Assembly (NCBI RefSeq): GCF_001465875.1
Contig: NZ_LN901324.1
Span: forward strand, 434,001 to 498,000
From: Legionella saoudiensis
GTDB taxonomy: Bacteria > Pseudomonadota > Gammaproteobacteria > Legionellales > Legionellaceae
Direction of reading: 5' to 3'
Length of the DNA stretch: 64,000 bases
Below are positions 16,662-25,661 of this stretch, piece by piece; within the stretch, counting starts at the first letter, position 1, and each line of letters starts with the position of its first letter. Under the pieces are notes generated by a model. The model was given only the letters and a program-made list of their open reading frames with translations. It was not told where the DNA came from and did not search any database. The position numbers were made by a program, and so were the translations under genes.

Positions 16662-18062
16662 ATGAGCACTGATAAAATAGATATACAGATTCATACGGAA
16701 AGTAATAGTAACAATAGTCTTTACTTTCGCTCAGAAACAAGAAGCCCGGACGAAATTTTCAATAATGGAATGTCGGCGCGTAATTTAGAGGACATTCTAG
16801 AATATAATAAAGAAACTTGGTGGTATTCTGCTGTTAAAGGAAAGTTATTTAAAAATAATTTAGGTTATAATCTGTCTGCAACCGATGCAGATACACACCA
16901 GTGTGTTAGTTTAACTACTAAGTTTGAGAGTTCTGCTGTTTTCCCTTTAAATAGTACCCATAACTTTCCAACTTCTTTAAAAGAAGGAGAAACTTATGTG
17001 TATTTTATATCCCTTCCAAAAGCTCTTAAAGTAGACTATGAAACTAAAGAACGTGATATTTATGTTATGTCTTCCTTGCCAGGTGATGTAGAGAAGTATA
17101 AGAATTCCTATATATTTATTAAAGGCTCAACTAATATTTGGCATATCACGCGCTCAGGCGTACTTAAAAGAGCAATACCTTCTTCATATGATCCAATATT
17201 TTATATGAAGGAATTAGATGATTTATATAAGAAAACTGAGGCAGACTTATACAATTATGATGAAGGAATCTCTTTGCAGTCTCAAGAAATAGCTGTCGAC
17301 GAATTTTGGGTTTTTTTGGTTCGGACTAGTGATGCTTATGGAAAACAAGGTTTAGAAATAGAAAGTTCAAATTTGCCAGTAGAAAAACAAGTAATCGATT
17401 TACACAGTTTGCAAACGGCTCAGACCGGCAATATTACTAAAAATTTAATTAAACAGGGGTTATTTCGCAAATATGCTCATTTGAGTAGTGAAAATATTGG
17501 ATGGCCCTTATATGCATATGAGGCAGTAGCCTTGACGGTTCCGAAAGAAAATATTATAGGTGCTGTACTAGTTAGTAGAACGTCAGCAAAAATAAAGGAG
17601 TTTGAGCCCCTGGTGACAGGAGCTACGCCTAATAAATCTATAACTAGAAGATTTAAAATTGAAGGAGAATTTATTGTAAATCCAAATTTCACAGGAGATG
17701 AAGTAATCAAAGAGCGAGCTATAAAAATAGTTAATGACTTTAAGGCAAAAGAGGGATGTGAGCTTGTGAGAATGTCAACTGATCCCACACTACAAAATAT
17801 AAGCCAAATTAACCGAAATCAATATATTATAACTGAAGAAGGACTTTGGTATTTTGATTGTGCAGAATATAATCTGGAGAAATTAGATTTGGGCGAAAAA
17901 ACCCCATCCTCTCTACTAGAAGAATTAAAATTGGATTCAAATGTTAGTAGGACTGCAACTAAAGAAGAGCTTGAGCAAATCACATCCTATACAGGTCATA
18001 AGGCAGATGAAGGGATAGAAACACCAACCGTTTATTATGGGCTAGGTGGAAAAACGTTTTGA
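16662..18062 (+). CDS. Candidate ADP-ribosyltransferase effector (pertussis-toxin-S1-like core)
   Basis: A 466-residue protein with no signal peptide. Residues 20-37 (LYFRSETRSPDEIFNNGM) closely resemble the opening strand and helix of pertussis toxin S1 and relatives, with Arg23 as the NAD-binding arginine. CVSLTTKFESS (81-91) fits the second-motif strand (S-T-S class). TYVYFISLP (111-119) matches the next strand. YAYEAVALTVPKENIIGAV (284-302) resembles the S1 catalytic strand, making Glu287 the candidate catalytic residue. Between strands three and four sits an insertion of roughly 150 residues. The C-terminus (431-445) has a Glu-rich KEELEQI block, as seen in many Dot/Icm substrates. ATG 16662 follows an AGAGAG stretch. 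It stands alone between motor genes and a barrel gene. The transferase call is inference from motifs. Confidence 0.6.
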   Translation: MSTDKIDIQIHTESNSNNSLYFRSETRSPDEIFNNGMSARNLEDILEYNKETWWYSAVKGKLFKNNLGYNLSATDADTHQCVSLTTKFESSAVFPLNSTHNFPTSLKEGETYVYFISLPKALKVDYETKERDIYVMSSLPGDVEKYKNSYIFIKGSTNIWHITRSGVLKRAIPSSYDPIFYMKELDDLYKKTEADLYNYDEGISLQSQEIAVDEFWVFLVRTSDAYGKQGLEIESSNLPVEKQVIDLHSLQTAQTGNITKNLIKQGLFRKYAHLSSENIGWPLYAYEAVALTVPKENIIGAVLVSRTSAKIKEFEPLVTGATPNKSITRRFKIEGEFIVNPNFTGDEVIKERAIKIVNDFKAKEGCELVRMSTDPTLQNISQINRNQYIITEEGLWYFDCAEYNLEKLDLGEKTPSSLLEELKLDSNVSRTATKEELEQITSYTGHKADEGIETPTVYYGLGGKTF

Positions 18063-18125
18063 TTAGCTGAAGCTTTAAAGTCGTTGTCATTTGAGCGAAG
18101 CTGTAATGTTGCACCGCCAGTAACA

Positions 18126-18197
18126 GAAACAGCAATAAATAATATGACCCATGATAAGAGATACGTTTGGTTCGATCATGGGTCGATGCTGTTTTCA
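18126..18197. repeat. Nested imperfect inverted repeat
   Basis: GACCCATGAT (18146-18155) pairs perfectly with ATCATGGGTC (18175-18184), a 10-bp stem with a 19-base loop. Outside it GAAACAGC near 18126 pairs with GCTGTTTTC ending near 18196 with one bulge, so a longer interrupted stem is possible. There is no T-run that would make it an ordinary terminator. Confidence 0.65.
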
Positions 18198-18200
18198 CAC

Positions 18201-18253
18201 TAGCCTTGTGTGCTTACAACGAAGGAAGTTCTGGTTGTAAGCAATCAAGGCTA
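18201..18253. repeat. Long hairpin, two inverted copies of the TTGCTTGCAACCAGG family
   Basis: The left arm TAGCCTTGTGTGCTTACAAC (18201-18220) and the right arm (18234-18253) pair at 18 of 20 positions with a 13-base loop. Read on the minus strand, the right arm continues CAACCAGAACTTCC and aligns with the terminator element after lysS (TAGCCTGGTTGC, then TTGCAACCAGG). The structure therefore looks like two diverged copies of that element in opposite orientation. Confidence 0.7.
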
Positions 18254-18381
18254 CACCTGTAAATCAATCTTACTTGTACTCAAAAAATATTATGTTACCA
18301 TCACAGGGGTGTAGAGCTATACATTTCGTAATGTTAGTAAGTTCTAGATTATTAAAGAAATAAAATTTAAGGATAAATGAT

Positions 18382-19161
18382 ATGCGTTTAGGAATCTCTG
18401 TTCTTGGTATAGCCGGGGCTTGCTTCTATTCTTCATTTGCTTTTGCAGGTGAATCAGGTATTAAATCCATAGCTCCCAGTTATCGTTCAGTAGTTTCCCT
18501 TATTGGCGGATATGCCAGTGTTAATGCCGATAGCAGAGTCTCTTACTTGGGTGATGATGATAATGTTTATACTTATCGAAGTTCAAAAGATGGGCACAAT
18601 GACGGTTTTATTGGGGGATTTATAGGCTTAGAACATCCATTACCTTGGTATAATGTATTGTTGCAAGCAGGGATTGAATACAGCTATTTTGGCCCTGTCA
18701 CAGTGCACGGAGTGAATACAGCGGGTATTGAGCCAGAAACATCTACTTTATATCATTATCAGTATCGCTTTCAAACACAGCAAGTTCTTGCATCCGCTAA
18801 GTTTTTAATGACCACTTATGAGCGCTATCACCCGTACGCTTCAGTAGGTTTAGGGGCGGCATTTAACGATTTGGGACGTTTTCGCGCAGTTACTGCAGAA
18901 ATAGATAACATAAATAGCACGCCATACTTCAGAGATAACAATAAATCACAATTTAGTTATAGCCTTGGTGCTGGTGTTGATGTTGATATCAATCAGAATA
19001 TTCGCATGGGATTAGGTTATCGATTCAGTGGCTTTGGTAAGGCTGCATTTAAAGGTGGCCACATTGTTGCGGGTGATTATACAGCCTCAGTACCATTTAC
19101 TTATGGTATTCGTAACCTTTATGCGAACCAATTAGTTGCTCAAATCAGCTACATAATTTAA
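18382..19161 (+). CDS. Outer-membrane beta-barrel protein
   Basis: 259 residues. A signal peptide (1-23, cleavage after FAFA) precedes a chain of alternating-hydrophobic strands: VVSLIGGYASVNAD, FIGGFIGLEHPLPW, VLLQAGIEYSYFG, QQVLASAKFLMTTYERYHPYA, SVGLGAAFNDLG, QFSYSLGAGVDVDI, NIRMGLGYRFSGFG and the C-terminal strand LVAQISYII. This is an OmpA/Opa-like 8-strand barrel architecture. It belongs to the same family as the barrel at 49996-50802 (shared SLGAGVDV/NVGAGVDL and terminal strand). Its ligand is unknown. It is followed 25 bases later by the secreted repeat protein, so the two may be co-transcribed. Confidence 0.8.
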   Translation: MRLGISVLGIAGACFYSSFAFAGESGIKSIAPSYRSVVSLIGGYASVNADSRVSYLGDDDNVYTYRSSKDGHNDGFIGGFIGLEHPLPWYNVLLQAGIEYSYFGPVTVHGVNTAGIEPETSTLYHYQYRFQTQQVLASAKFLMTTYERYHPYASVGLGAAFNDLGRFRAVTAEIDNINSTPYFRDNNKSQFSYSLGAGVDVDINQNIRMGLGYRFSGFGKAAFKGGHIVAGDYTASVPFTYGIRNLYANQLVAQISYII

Positions 19162-19186
19162 TTTCATTGGAACAGGATTTTCATAG

Positions 19187-21004
19187 ATGAATAAAAAATA
19201 TAATTTGGCCTTGTCTCTTATTGCCATGTTTATCTCTGCCCAGGCAACAGCGGGTGCTAATTTCACGATAGGCCCCAAAGCTGGAACCACACTGCCAACC
19301 ACCGTACCTATTGGGAAAAGTGTTCCTGCATATTACACGATAACAAATAACACGAATTCGATGCGTAGTGGTTACACTTTAAAAGGACTTCCAGCAACAG
19401 CAATCCCTAACGTCAGCAATGGAAATTGTACCTTTCCTCTTACGCTAGGTCCTAAAGCGAGTTGTGTATTACAGTTAGATATTATTGGGGCTGCTTCAGG
19501 TGGCTTTTTCCTATGTAAAGCATCCAGTTGCACTTCAGCCTCAGTACCCTTAAATGTTAGCGTGGTTTCTATAACTCCTTTTGTTGCGGTAGGCGGATAT
19601 TCCAGTGCAACCACTTCCAATTCTTTAATTGCTACCAGCATTGATAATGGGGCGCAATGGAGCTATACCCTTTCTGGCGTTACTGGTCCAAGGCTTCCCT
19701 CTACCTTGGCAAATGAAATGTCAACTTTCAGTGGAGCACCTACATTGAATGCGGTTGACTGTGTGCTGAATAACTGTTCTGCTGTCGGGTCTTATGGTAA
19801 TCAACCTTATCCACTTATTGCCAGCAGTACTGATAGTGGGCAAACATGGAATTATACCATGAGCGCAAATACTGCAGCGCAGCAGCCCGCTGGGTTGACT
19901 AGGGGAAATTTTTTGGGTGTTTCATGCTCAGGGCTTTCTTGTGTTGCGGCGGGTGGTTATTCGGATAATAGTAATGACTACCCTGCGATCGCTTTTAGAA
20001 CTAATCCTACTGTGAATTGGTCTTATGCATCATTACCAACACCTTTTCGCTTTGGTAACAGTCAAGGGTTTTCAAGCGTAAAATGTACTACAACAGCCTG
20101 TGTTGCGGTAGGTAATTATACACTTGCTCTTTTCACGTTAGTATACCCGCTTATTATGACCAGTCAAAATCAGGGAGCTACATGGGCAATTACACTTGAT
20201 GATAACTCAGACCTACCCGATGATTTTCATGATCAAGCGGCTCTTAATGCGGTTGATGCAACGGGCTCTAATTTCATCGCTGTAGGTTCTTATACCACAT
20301 TTAGTTATATTTATTATCCTTTAGTGGCATTAAGCACCGATAATGGTTCTACATGGACTTTCCCAATTAATAGCAGCACTTTGGTAAGCGATTTTTACGA
20401 CAACGCCGTATTTTATAACGCAAGTTGCAGCGGTGAAGTATGTATTGCTGTAGGACGTTATGAAAATAATCAAAATAACTATTATCCTTTAATTGCAACA
20501 AGCTCAGACAAAGGTCAGACCTGGACTTATACAATGGATAGTTCTACTCCGCAACTTCCTTCTGATTACCTTTCTATGAATGCTTTTGGTGAGGTGTATG
20601 CATCAAGTTGTAGTGGTTCTATTTGTGTTGTTGGAGGAGATTATCAAAATGAAAATGGAGATTATCCCTTGTTAGCGAATAGTACTGATGGTGGAAAAAC
20701 ATGGACTTATAGAATTACTAGTACTTACCCTACTATGACTAATGACACCATGACTGGTGGCTATTTTAATGCGGTGCAATGCAAGGGAACGACTTGTTTT
20801 GCCGCGGGTAGTTATTCTAATGGCACTAAAAATTATCCGTTATTAGCAGTCAGCCGTGACGGAGGGAACACATGGAGTTATTCGATCAACGGTATTTACC
20901 CCATTTTGCCTTCTGATTACCAAGATAATGGAATGTTTACAGGGTTCGGGGTGCCAGGAGTATCCAAATTGCTTCCCGATTCCTTAAAAATCTTAACCCA
21001 TTAA
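19187..21004 (+). CDS. Secreted Asp-box repeat protein
   Basis: 605 residues with a signal peptide (1-22). Residues ~24-125 form an immunoglobulin-like head with two Cys pairs (GNCTFPLTLGPKASCVLQL and FLCKASSCTSA). The rest is a string of about eight units of 55-65 residues. Each has a C-x-G-x-x-C pair (CSGLSCVAAGGY, CSGEVCIAVGRY, CSGSICVVGGDY, CKGTTCFAAGSY), then YPLIA and an Asp-box STDxGxTWTY. Asp boxes are blade turns in sialidase-type propellers, so a beta-propeller is likely. No catalytic sialidase arginine triad is evident. Cell-surface or type II secreted export is plausible. The function is unknown. Confidence 0.75.
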   Translation: MNKKYNLALSLIAMFISAQATAGANFTIGPKAGTTLPTTVPIGKSVPAYYTITNNTNSMRSGYTLKGLPATAIPNVSNGNCTFPLTLGPKASCVLQLDIIGAASGGFFLCKASSCTSASVPLNVSVVSITPFVAVGGYSSATTSNSLIATSIDNGAQWSYTLSGVTGPRLPSTLANEMSTFSGAPTLNAVDCVLNNCSAVGSYGNQPYPLIASSTDSGQTWNYTMSANTAAQQPAGLTRGNFLGVSCSGLSCVAAGGYSDNSNDYPAIAFRTNPTVNWSYASLPTPFRFGNSQGFSSVKCTTTACVAVGNYTLALFTLVYPLIMTSQNQGATWAITLDDNSDLPDDFHDQAALNAVDATGSNFIAVGSYTTFSYIYYPLVALSTDNGSTWTFPINSSTLVSDFYDNAVFYNASCSGEVCIAVGRYENNQNNYYPLIATSSDKGQTWTYTMDSSTPQLPSDYLSMNAFGEVYASSCSGSICVVGGDYQNENGDYPLLANSTDGGKTWTYRITSTYPTMTNDTMTGGYFNAVQCKGTTCFAAGSYSNGTKNYPLLAVSRDGGNTWSYSINGIYPILPSDYQDNGMFTGFGVPGVSKLLPDSLKILTH

Positions 21005-21025
21005 AATTCTGTTGTTCTCACCTCA

Positions 21026-21053
21026 AACTGTGCCAATAAATTGGCACAGTTTT
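21026..21053 (+). terminator. Rho-independent terminator after Asp-box gene
   Basis: ACTGTGCCAA (21027-21036), loop TAAA, TTGGCACAGT (21041-21050), then a short T-run. A perfect 10-bp stem lies 22 bases after the stop codon at 21004. Confidence 0.85.
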
Positions 21054-21143
21054 CCATATTTAATCTTCGTTGTTTAAGTTGACTCTAGATAGAAAAGCAC
21101 TTTCGCGGTAGAATGCGAAGTTAATTTTTTAAATGAGACACTT

Positions 21144-22251
21144 ATGTTAGAAGTAAACCAAATTAACCTTCATCTAGTAGATCTAGATAAGCGAGTGGAA
21201 GCGCTTAGGGGGTATCTTTGACTTTGACGCCAAGCGCGAACGTTTAGAGGAAGTTGTTCGTGAGCTGGAGTCGTCTTCAGTATGGGATAATCCTGAAGTT
21301 GCTCAGGCTTTAGGTCGCGAGCGAACCCAACTGGAAAATATTGTTTTGACATTAATTGAGTTAGGTCAATCTATTGCTGATTCAACGGAGTTATTTGAGT
21401 TAGCCCGAGAAGAGAATGACGAACAATCAATTAATGAAATAGGGCTTGAAGTACAGGCTATTGAAAAAAAAGTGGCTGATTTAGAATTCAGACGGATGTT
21501 CTCTGGAAAGATGGATACCTGTAATGCTTATTTAGATATTCAATCAGGTTCTGGGGGCACTGAAGCTCAGGATTGGGCAGAAATGTTACTGCGGATGTAT
21601 TTGCGCTGGGGCGAGCAGCATGGATTTACTACGGAACTCATTGAGTGTTCACCTGGAGACGTCGCAGGAATAAAAAGTGCGACAATTTATTTTAGTGGTG
21701 ACTATGCTTTTGGCTGGTTGCGGACGGAGAGTGGTGTACATCGTTTAGTGCGAAAATCACCATTTGACTCAGGAAACCGCCGACATACCTCGTTCGCTGC
21801 TGTGTTCGTTTCTCCGGAAATCGATGATGACATTGAGATAGAAATCAATCCTGCGGATTTACGGATTGATACTTATCGTGCCTCAGGGGCCGGTGGCCAG
21901 CACGTAAACCGAACTGATTCGGCCGTACGTATAACCCATGCTCCAAGTGGTATTGTAGTGCAATGTCAAAATGATCGCAGCCAGCATCGCAATAAAGATC
22001 AAGCAATGAAACAATTGCGGGCTAAGTTGTATGAATTGGAAATGCAAAAGAAAAACGCTGAGCAGCAAGCTTTGGAAGCCAGCAAGTCAGATATAGGTTG
22101 GGGATCGCAAATACGTTCTTACGTATTAGATCAATCCCGTATTAAAGATCTACGGACTGGCGTGGAAACAAGCAATACGCAAGCCGTATTGGATGGGTCT
22201 TTAGATCAATTTATCGAAGCCAGTTTAAAGGCAGGAGTAGGTGCAGCATGA
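21144..22251 (+). CDS. prfB: Peptide chain release factor 2 (programmed +1 frameshift)
   Basis: RF2 releases peptides at UGA and UAA. The ATG at 21144 opens a 25-codon frame that meets in-frame UGA at 21219-21221; reading shifts +1 there (base 21219 skipped, next codon GAC at 21220) and continues to 22251, giving about 369 residues. The protein has the RF2 discriminator SPF (in [13 protein letters not shown]) and the catalytic GGQ ([18 protein letters not shown]). The frameshift autoregulates RF2: low RF2 favours the shift. The stop overlaps the lysS start by four bases, matching the common prfB-lysS order. Confidence 0.95.
21207..21222 (+). promoter_or_regulatory. prfB programmed frameshift site
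   Basis: The Shine-Dalgarno-like AGGGGG (21207-21212) is followed three bases later by the slippery CTT TGA C (21216-21222). This is the canonical RF2 signal, with UGA followed by C, a poor termination context. Confidence 0.95.
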
Positions 22252-23744
22252 CAGATGAGCAACAAGTAGAACATTTAGATGAGAGTGAAGTCTATATTAT
22301 CCGTAAGCAAAAATTAGCCGATTTACGCACAGCTGGGTTTAATTTCCCTAATGAGTTTCGTCGTGAACATTTAGCTGCCGATTTACTTAAAGAATATGCT
22401 GAATCAGAAAAAGAAATGCTTGTCGAACAGCATGTTAAAGTCGCCGTTGCGGGACGAGTTGTCCTAAGACGTATTATGGGTAAAGCCAGTTTTTTCCATA
22501 TTCAAGATGTTTCCGGACGTATCCAAATCTACATTAGAGCTAATGATCTTCCTGAAATATACGAGCAGTTCAAGCATTGGGACCTTGGTGATATTGTTGG
22601 TGTGCGTGGAGAGCTATTTAAAACGAACACGGGTGAATTGACTGTAAACGCTGAACATGTTGAATTATTAACTAAATCCTTAAGACCATTACCCGATAAG
22701 TTCCATGGTTTGGCCGATCAAGAGGTTAAATACCGTAAGCGTTATGTTGATTTAATTGCAAATGAGGATAGCCGTGCTACCTTCTTGACTCGTTCACGTT
22801 TGATTCAAGCATTTAGACAGTTTATGGACAAAAATCAGTTTCTGGAAGTAGAAACACCTATGATGCATCCAATCCCTGGTGGAGCCGTTGCGCGTCCATT
22901 TATTACACATCATAATAGTCTGGATATGACTATGTATTTACGTATCGCTCCAGAGTTATATTTAAAACGTCTGGTTGTAGGTGGCTTTGAGCGTGTTTAC
23001 GAAATTAACCGTAATTTCCGTAATGAAGGATTATCCACGCGTCATAACCCTGAATTTACAATGGTTGAGTTTTATCAGGCCTATGCAGATTATAATGACT
23101 TAATGGACTTTACTGAGCAATTATTACAGTACTTATGTGATGCGGTAATTGGTTCACGTCAGATTGACTATCAAGGTCAAGTAATTGATTTTAATAAGCC
23201 CTTCGCGCGTATGACAGTAAAAGAAGCTATTTTACATTACCATCCAGACATTAGTGCGCAACAATTAGAAAGTGTAGACTTTTGCCGTAAACAACTTGAA
23301 GCAAACGGGTTTCCGTACAAACCAACAGATGGTTTAGGTAAGTTGCAAATGATTTTATTTGAAGAGACCGTAGAACATCAACTGTTTCAACCTACATTTA
23401 TTACTGCATATCCTACCGAAATCTCGCCTTTGGCACGTCGTAATGACCAGGATCCGGATGTTACCGATCGCTTTGAGTTTTTTATTGCTGGCCGCGAAAT
23501 TGCAAACGGATTTTCGGAGTTAAATGATGCAGAAGATCAAGCCGAGCGTTTCCGTAAGCAAGTAGAGGAAAAGGATGCAGGGGATATGGAAGCTATGCAC
23601 TATGACAGTGATTATATTGAAGCTCTGGAGTATGGGTTACCGCCAACTGCCGGGGAAGGGATAGGAATTGATCGATTGGTTATGTTGTTTACCAATTCGC
23701 AATCAATTCGCGATGTAATTTTATTCCCTCATTTACGTCAATAA
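22248..23744 (+). CDS. lysS: Lysyl-tRNA synthetase (class II)
   Basis: 498 residues. An N-terminal OB-fold anticodon-binding domain (about 60-150, [19 protein letters not shown]) precedes the class II catalytic core: motif 1 around [22 protein letters not shown], motif 2 [25 protein letters not shown], motif 3 [15 protein letters not shown]. It charges tRNA-Lys in the cytoplasm. It overlaps prfB and is followed by a strong terminator, so prfB-lysS form a two-gene operon. Confidence 0.97.
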   Translation: MTDEQQVEHLDESEVYIIRKQKLADLRTAGFNFPNEFRREHLAADLLKEYAESEKEMLVEQHVKVAVAGRVVLRRIMGKASFFHIQDVSGRIQIYIRANDLPEIYEQFKHWDLGDIVGVRGELFKTNTGELTVNAEHVELLTKSLRPLPDKFHGLADQEVKYRKRYVDLIANEDSRATFLTRSRLIQAFRQFMDKNQFLEVETPMMHPIPGGAVARPFITHHNSLDMTMYLRIAPELYLKRLVVGGFERVYEINRNFRNEGLSTRHNPEFTMVEFYQAYADYNDLMDFTEQLLQYLCDAVIGSRQIDYQGQVIDFNKPFARMTVKEAILHYHPDISAQQLESVDFCRKQLEANGFPYKPTDGLGKLQMILFEETVEHQLFQPTFITAYPTEISPLARRNDQDPDVTDRFEFFIAGREIANGFSELNDAEDQAERFRKQVEEKDAGDMEAMHYDSDYIEALEYGLPPTAGEGIGIDRLVMLFTNSQSIRDVILFPHLRQ

Positions 23745-23758
23745 TTGTCGTTATTGTA

Positions 23759-23783
23759 GCCTGGTTGCTTGCAACCAGGTTTT
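23759..23783 (+). terminator. Terminator after lysS (CCTGGTTGC family)
   Basis: CCTGGTTGC (23760-23768), loop TT, GCAACCAGG (23771-23779), TTTT. The sequence is identical, over 26 bases including flanking AG and TTTT, to the hairpin after rpoS. Confidence 0.9.
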
Positions 23784-23827
23784 CCATCTGGCTATGTCAC
23801 ATAACTTGTTCTGATAAGAGGTAATCA

Positions 23828-24973
23828 ATGTTAGTTAATGAATTGCAAAAAGCAATTACATACATTAGAGAAACTCAAGAAGTCGCATTGTTTTCAACTA
23901 TGGCTGATACGCGTTGGTACTCCGCTTTTGGTGGTTCCCCTTTATTCTTTATCATGCTTCCTTTTATTGGACTGTTGTTGACTATTAATGCATTAATAAA
24001 TGCTTATAAGCTTGCAAAGGCCAATAATAAAAATCTGGATCAATGGCTTAATTTGACTGTATCAGCAACATGTGCTGTTTTAGCGAGTATCTCCCTTTAT
24101 GGTGCAGTGGTATCAGCCTTGCTTGGAGTAAGTTTTGCTGCAGGAGCATGGTTTTTCTTAAGCAGCTTAAGCCTTGCGTTTACCCATCAATTAGTAATGA
24201 TGGGTATTAATTTTTATAGGGCTTATGAATCATTCCTTGATCGCAGTCAGCGGATGCATCATGTTCAGGCTGCAATCAATAATATATTCGTATTGGGAAT
24301 ACTTTCCGCTGCAGTTGGTTCCGTTCTTTTTGTTATGCTGTTTCCTACGGTGGCACCCGCTTTAGGCATGGCCTGTGCTTTGTCCGCAGCGACTTTAACT
24401 CTATTTGATATGATGTGGCATACGCTTCCTCACAATGGCAAAGCATGGATTAAAGGAATGCTTTATTTAGGAAAATCTGAATTATCACAGAATAATATGG
24501 TGCATCAGGTAGGGCAGGGTTTAAGACAAGGAGATGAAGAAGTACGAGAAATAAACCCTAATCATTATCGATTGTTTACTCGTGTTGCCTACAGTAATGA
24601 AGTGAAGCGCATGGATGTTGAACAGGCCAGCAATTACCTCGCACAGCTCATTCAAGGGAAAATTAATGCTTATGGCCGTGAAGGTTTAATTCCGCATGAT
24701 GCGAAAACAAAAGACAAAATTACTGTATTAAATAAATTAATGGCTGTGCTTTCTAATAAAGAAAATACTCCATTATCCAAAAAAAGCCTTATAGCACAAT
24801 CACCTTTAGCATTCCAAAGTTTCTGGGTTGAAAAAGGAGAGGTTGAGCAACTTTGTGATGCAGTAATTGAATTTCAAAAAATATTGAAAAATGCATCGAA
24901 TGTGACAAAGGACTTGAATGACTCACAGCACAATCCCGATCTAGAATCAGGCCTAATAGCTCAAAAACTTTAG
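23828..24973 (+). CDS. Hypothetical multi-helix membrane protein, effector-like
   Basis: 381 residues of unrecognised family. Hydrophobic helices lie at about 38-60 (PLFFIMLPFIGLLLTINAL), 80-103, 104-128 and 155-190 (VLGILSAAVGSVLFVMLFP, TVAPALGMACALSAATLTLF), followed by a hydrophilic, mostly helical C-terminal half of about 175 residues. There is no signal peptide. AAGAGG precedes the ATG. The region 24974-25194 after it contains a long hairpin. The layout recalls Legionella membrane-inserting effectors, but no catalytic motif is visible. Confidence 0.6.
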   Translation: MLVNELQKAITYIRETQEVALFSTMADTRWYSAFGGSPLFFIMLPFIGLLLTINALINAYKLAKANNKNLDQWLNLTVSATCAVLASISLYGAVVSALLGVSFAAGAWFFLSSLSLAFTHQLVMMGINFYRAYESFLDRSQRMHHVQAAINNIFVLGILSAAVGSVLFVMLFPTVAPALGMACALSAATLTLFDMMWHTLPHNGKAWIKGMLYLGKSELSQNNMVHQVGQGLRQGDEEVREINPNHYRLFTRVAYSNEVKRMDVEQASNYLAQLIQGKINAYGREGLIPHDAKTKDKITVLNKLMAVLSNKENTPLSKKSLIAQSPLAFQSFWVEKGEVEQLCDAVIEFQKILKNASNVTKDLNDSQHNPDLESGLIAQKL

Positions 24974-25121
24974 GTAATATGCAAGATCAAAGTACCGAAC
25001 ATCAGGGTTGTTGCCTAGTCATTATGCTCCTCACAATGGTACTGAATAACCGGTACTATTCAAAGCGAACGATGCGCCCCTATGGCTCAATTATCGCTCA
25101 AGCGGTTAACTGGTTTTGAGT

Positions 25122-25172
25122 ACGTCATTGCGGATAAAGTAAGTAGTCACCTTTGCCGCAATGACGTTTTTT
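25122..25172 (+). terminator. Long hairpin with T-run (CGTCATTGCGG element)
   Basis: ACGTCATTGCGG (25122-25133) pairs perfectly over 12 bp with CCGCAATGACGT (25156-25167), followed by TTTTTT. It terminates a transcript coming from the membrane-protein gene and lies just past the end of the small minus-strand gene at 25195. The arms belong to the CGTCATTGCG repeat family seen at 32966-33126. Confidence 0.6.
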
Positions 25173-25194
25173 CTCATATATCCTATATTAAATC

Positions 25195-25395
25195 TTAATC
25201 ATGTTTAAATTTCTGTTCTGGATTAAATTTTTCAAGAACATCAGTCCAGGCTTGCTCCTCGGATTCATTTTTATAAATCTCTTTCGCTGTTTTATTGTCT
25301 TTGAAATGTCTATAGTGCTCGGGCTTTGCGGGCTTCTCATTAATCTTACTGACCCGATCTACAGCGAAAGGTTGAGGGTTTAGATAGCTTTTCAT
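25195..25395 (-). CDS. Small hypothetical protein, 66 residues
   Basis: A tiny hydrophilic protein (MKSYLNPQPFAVDRVSKINE at the start) rich in Lys, Glu and Asp, with no membrane segment. Support for a real gene is a near-perfect ribosome-binding site AAGGAGG eight bases before the ATG. There is no recognised family. It lies between the hairpin at 25122-25172 and an AT-rich region. Confidence 0.65.
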   Translation of the reverse strand: MKSYLNPQPFAVDRVSKINEKPAKPEHYRHFKDNKTAKEIYKNESEEQAWTDVLEKFNPEQKFKHD

Positions 25396-25661
25396 AGAAG
25401 TATCCTCCTTTATAACTATTGGTGGATAATAGATAAAAAATTAATCTTTATTAAGTATAGACAAAATTAAACGAAGAACCTGACAGGATTTACTTAGTAA
25501 TGATTCAGCGCTAGCTAAAACTTGCAACATGCATCATGTGTGCTGGTAAAAGTAAAAGCTAAATCGACTACCTGCAGAGGTTAAGCTGGCACCTAACGCG
25601 AACATTTCATAAGATTATAAACCCAGACTAAAATCATTTAAGTCTGGGTTTCAAGATTGTA

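Larger units (their letters stand above)
18063..18381. other. Non-coding stretch with two large inverted repeats
   Basis: 319 bases without a convincing gene. It holds a nested inverted repeat at 18126-18197 and a 20-bp-arm hairpin at 18201-18253 (listed separately), then plain AT-rich DNA with the promoter region of the barrel gene and an AAGGATAA ribosome-binding site before 18382. A 72-codon minus-strand frame (17980-18198) overlaps the previous gene's end and looks like chance. Confidence 0.6.

Noticed and set aside
17980-18198. Minus-strand 72-codon frame
   Set aside because: It overlaps the end of the 466-residue gene and the palindrome; no ribosome-binding site or coding signal.
21144-21346. 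prfB looking like a pseudogene because of the early UGA
   Set aside because: The UGA sits in the standard +1 frameshift signal and the downstream frame is intact.
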